Assembly (NCBI GenBank): GCA_049616325.1
Contig: JBMZHG010000062.1
Location: forward strand, 1 to 7,206
Direction: 5' to 3'
DNA: 7,206 bases
Source: UBA11663 sp049616325
Lineage (GTDB): Bacteria; Bacteroidota; Bacteroidia; Flavobacteriales_D; Sanyastnellaceae
In this document: positions 6,001 to 7,206 of the stretch, piece by piece
Position numbering within the stretch: the first letter of the stretch is position 1
Layout: the number at the start of each line of letters is the position of its first letter
Made by a program: the position numbers and the translations under genes
The notes under the pieces: generated by a model
Databases searched by the model: none
What the model was told of the DNA's origin: nothing
What the model saw: only the letters and a program-made list of their open reading frames with translations

Positions 6001-7206
6001 CGACGAGGAGCCTTGTTTGGAACCGGGTGGTTGATGGCCTTGCAAAGCGCACACCCAGAACAAAGGCGCATGCGCTTGAAGTGCTTGCGAGGAACTTTGA
6101 GACCATGTGACTTCACAATGTTTGCCAACGCACGCCTGGAGACGTGGTTGAATCTCCGGTGGTAGATCTCGGCGAGGTTCCATGACTTGAAAGAGACTGC
6201 GCTCAAGGCGCTGAAAGCTTTTTGTTCGTCGCGAGGCAGTGTGAGGAAAAACAGGTCACGCTCTTTGTCGTGCTTGAAATCCCACACAATGGGGCCACGT
6301 GAAACTCGAAGAGCCATGAAATCCACATGGAAGCCAAGCTTCCGGAGGATGCTGACACTCATCAGATTGGAGGAGATCGATGGGACGAGGAGCACGATGG
6401 GGAAAATGCCGTAGCGACCGACGTGTGTGACACGCATTGGTTTGCTTTTCACGTTGGATCCTGAGACACGCGAGTCGGTTGGTTGTTTGTTGGAGAGGAT
6501 GGTGGCATCGTTGGTGAACATCCCTGATGCTCCGCTGTCCAAAACCCAAATGACAGACGATTTTGATGTTTGAGAGTCGCCTTTGTCGTTGGAGCTTGTG
6601 GAGAAAAATGAGCCGGATGTGACCAAGGCGGTGTGAGGAACACACGAGAGAAGTCTTGCTCCGCGCATGCTAAAGTCCGGATCGAATCGCAAGCACCCAT
6701 CGCATGGAAGGACGCCATCCTCAGGGTGGACGCACAACGAGCAAAGTGAACCTTGTTCGACGTTGTGCGCCAGCTCGTCGCAGTGTGGCGCATGTGCGCA
6801 TTTCGGCGCGTTGTGGACAGGTCCTGTTGGAAATGGAGGGTCAGTGAGAAGATGCTTGTGTCCTGTCACGTTTGCCACAATCCCTGGGGCTTCAGCGCCG
6901 AGGGAGACGCTGGTGGACGTGGACACGCCTCGCTCAAACGTGTGAGTTGGACGTTTGCTTGGACGAGGGAAGGGAGTGCAGCTTCTTGGCACAGGGTTGT
7001 GAAAAGGGAGGACACGATCGCATGACGTGGGCGTCTCCCACTTCCGTTTCGCTCCGAGCGAGAGAGGCTCCTCGTCGGAACAGGTGTCCTCATTGATCAC
7101 TTCATGGAGGGAGAGGATTGGAGCAGGAATGGTGCCAGTGTCGTGTTGCAATTGTGGCACAAGGAGTGGGCTCTTCACTTCAAGTGTGTCTTCAATGCTG
7201 GCAGGG
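3063..7206 (-). CDS. pol: Copia gag-pol polyprotein (PR-IN-RT-RNase H), N-terminus beyond the right edge
   Basis: This polyprotein replicates and integrates the element in virus-like particles. The frame ends at TGA 3065-3063 and is open to base 7206. The codon at 7178 is GTG, and no ATG occurs in the next 170 codons, so translation starts outside the window. Numbering from 7178: Cys/His-rich module 127-162; aspartic protease WVLDSGAS (catalytic Asp214) with the following NLMSVSILRKLG; integrase finger His340, His345, Cys373, Cys376; integrase core Asp421, Asp484, Glu520 (DD35E); Pro-rich linker about 650-760 ending RRSSRRNKG; reverse transcriptase about 824-1080 with MDVDVAFLNG (Asp932) and FVDD (Asp1021, Asp1022); RNase H about 1211-1345 with Asp1215/1217, Glu1256/1258 (SSAEAEYIA), Asp1293, KHIELRYH and ADLLTKPLP. 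The length from protease to end is normal for copia. No debilitating change is seen. Family assignment is certain; the lineage within copia is not. Confidence 0.96.
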   Translation of the reverse strand, partial: PASIEDTLEVKSPLLVPQLQHDTGTIPAPILSLHEVINEDTCSDEEPLSLGAKRKWETPTSCDRVLPFHNPVPRSCTPFPRPSKRPTHTFERGVSTSTSVSLGAEAPGIVANVTGHKHLLTDPPFPTGPVHNAPKCAHAPHCDELAHNVEQGSLCSLCVHPEDGVLPCDGCLRFDPDFSMRGARLLSCVPHTALVTSGSFFSTSSNDKGDSQTSKSSVIWVLDSGASGMFTNDATILSNKQPTDSRVSGSNVKSKPMRVTHVGRYGIFPIVLLVPSISSNLMSVSILRKLGFHVDFMALRVSRGPIVWDFKHDKERDLFFLTLPRDEQKAFSALSAVSFKSWNLAEIYHRRFNHVSRRALANIVKSHGLKVPRKHFKRMRLCSGCALCKAINHPVPNKAPRRPPGSLKQTEKPAQRRKDLNKPFAHISIDTCGPITPKSFHGSNYYHVFVCKHTGHVHVACTALKSDVAQEFIQFHRLQVTNRGFTTKVVRTDGALELTRSKLQQFFFLKGIQTEVTPPFSSFANAHAERSIRTVTEGVRTLLTDAGVATKFWSYAVAAFQHVHNRIPRLRKRAPLHIITGNKPKIDHVRIFGSRCHVFVHPQERSKSHRFQPTARIGTFLGYVHGSKSFWVLIDGRVYSRRSVNFDEDIEAMTLKLKQKHHPPSQHHPSSVSTVPVEGAHPIQGHSETPMPTGRTGNAGARAPAMPDIEEITPHAGANDHFSPLAPLPPATPAAKSGKAPAPSAPKAAVRRSSRRNKGVTPLRMGVHDESHMATSKSDPVHTITRNDLDFISPTDNWETHKPFDVISKTHMAAMVQHALTAAKAADFKTPRTFKEAMNGPQSDEWAKAVKRELKSLREKGVWKVIERTKQKPIGMKWVFKVKQDENGHVTKFKARLVCQGFRQRHGVDFFETYAPVANYGSIRVLLAMAAFMDLEIHQMDVDVAFLNGILKETVHCKPPPGVTVPPGHVLQLLRALYGTKQAARVWWQNIDCTFLKKLGLKKSPADPCVYFRPVSKPGDKLLFLVLFVDDILIFSDCLDTIKKTKDTLKSTYSMTDQGELRWCLGMRVLRDRNNKIITLDQQRYILDVLERFGMSDCNPVATPAHHKDKLTSKDCPSTPSELKERDTYHNLFRSIVGSVSYAALSTRPDIATATIQCARFSHNPGKAHLAAAKRILRYLKGTTNMCIMFGGSTFMQQNEEVMLSAFDPRAEDNMRLDLMAFSDSDWAGDLDKRKSTSGFIFFINGGAVSWKSRTQKCVAQSSAEAEYIASSETAKEAVWLRSLISTVKGREIEEPTMLNVDNQAAISIIKNPVCSSRTKHIELRYHLVRDYYERKIITVQHVPTESNAADLLTKPLPRIVHCRLRDLIMSSEPVSTNTQ
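6693..6800 (-). other. Cys/His-rich module ahead of the protease
   Basis: Residues 127-162 of the polyprotein (numbered from 7178) have the spacing C-x5-C-x12-C-x2-C-x9-C-x2-C (Cys127, 133, 146, 149, 159, 162), with His129, 132, 138 and 151 between them. The last two pairs (CSLC...CDGC) look like zinc-binding knuckles. Copia Gag normally ends in a CCHC knuckle (C-x2-C-x4-H-x4-C) shortly before the protease, and this module does not fit that pattern. A classic knuckle could still exist upstream, outside the window. Zinc binding is inference from spacing. Confidence 0.55.

Larger units (their letters stand above)
2041..7206 (-). mobile_element. Ty1/copia LTR retrotransposon, 3' two thirds
   Basis: The element is assigned to the Ty1/copia (Pseudoviridae) type because integrase precedes reverse transcriptase in the polyprotein. 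Gypsy elements have the opposite order. Visible parts from upstream to downstream are the gag-pol frame without its start, a 200-base 3' untranslated stretch, a short polypurine tract and the 3' LTR. The 5' LTR, tRNA primer-binding site and the capsid part of gag are beyond base 7206. The frame has no stop codons or frameshifts over about 1380 codons and all catalytic residues are in place, so the copy is probably young or still under selection. It points the same way as the two flanking genes. The left limit depends on the tentative LTR end. Confidence 0.9.

Noticed and set aside
7176..7178. Start codon of the polyprotein at 7178
   Set aside because: The codon is GTG, the frame is open to 7206, and copia proteins carry capsid sequence upstream, so this is an internal valine.

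Overview
The window is eukaryotic DNA. About two thirds of it is a Ty1/copia-type LTR retrotransposon on the minus strand, lying directly upstream of (or inserted into) a short run of same-strand genes I cannot assign to a family. The eukaryotic reading rests on the copia domain order, the lack of bacterial-style operon signals, and a gene whose 5' end must lie across an intron or an insertion. The species cannot be fixed. The reverse transcriptase wording (SKDCPSTP, YAALSTRPDI, KRILRYLKGT) reminds me of fungal and protist copia elements more than plant ones, but that is recollection, not a search result.

Layout from high to low coordinate, which is the direction of transcription. 7206-3063: gag-pol polyprotein frame with no stop or frameshift, entering from beyond the right edge. 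It carries a Cys/His-rich module, aspartic protease, HHCC integrase N-terminal finger, DD35E integrase core, a Pro-rich linker, reverse transcriptase (FVDD) and RNase H. 3062-2863: 200-base 3' untranslated stretch with a small hairpin, ending in a short purine tract. 2862 leftward: the 3' LTR, starting TGTTG on the minus strand. Its other end is placed tentatively at 2041, where a matching CAACA end occurs. The LTR holds five copies of the 7-mer GACTGTG and two strong hairpins. The 5' LTR, primer-binding site and most of gag lie outside the window.

2040-1163: C-terminal part of an unrecognised, coding-looking protein (disordered Pro/Gln/Ser start, then Lys/Arg/Glu-rich coiled coil) with no in-frame ATG before an upstream stop. 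Its start is therefore missing from this exon. 1162-823: spacer with a 13-base tandem repeat that places a TGA in all three minus-strand frames. 822-1: a second unrecognised protein of at least 274 residues that runs off the left edge.

The retrotransposon proteins form one replication cycle: the protease cuts the polyprotein, RT/RNase H copies the RNA, and integrase inserts the cDNA. The two flanking genes show no visible link to that cycle. What merits attention is the junction between the LTR and the interrupted-looking gene, the Cys-rich module before the protease, and the repeat and hairpin architecture of the LTR. I see no CRISPR array, tRNA or rRNA. I do not see convincing evidence for a wholly new system.
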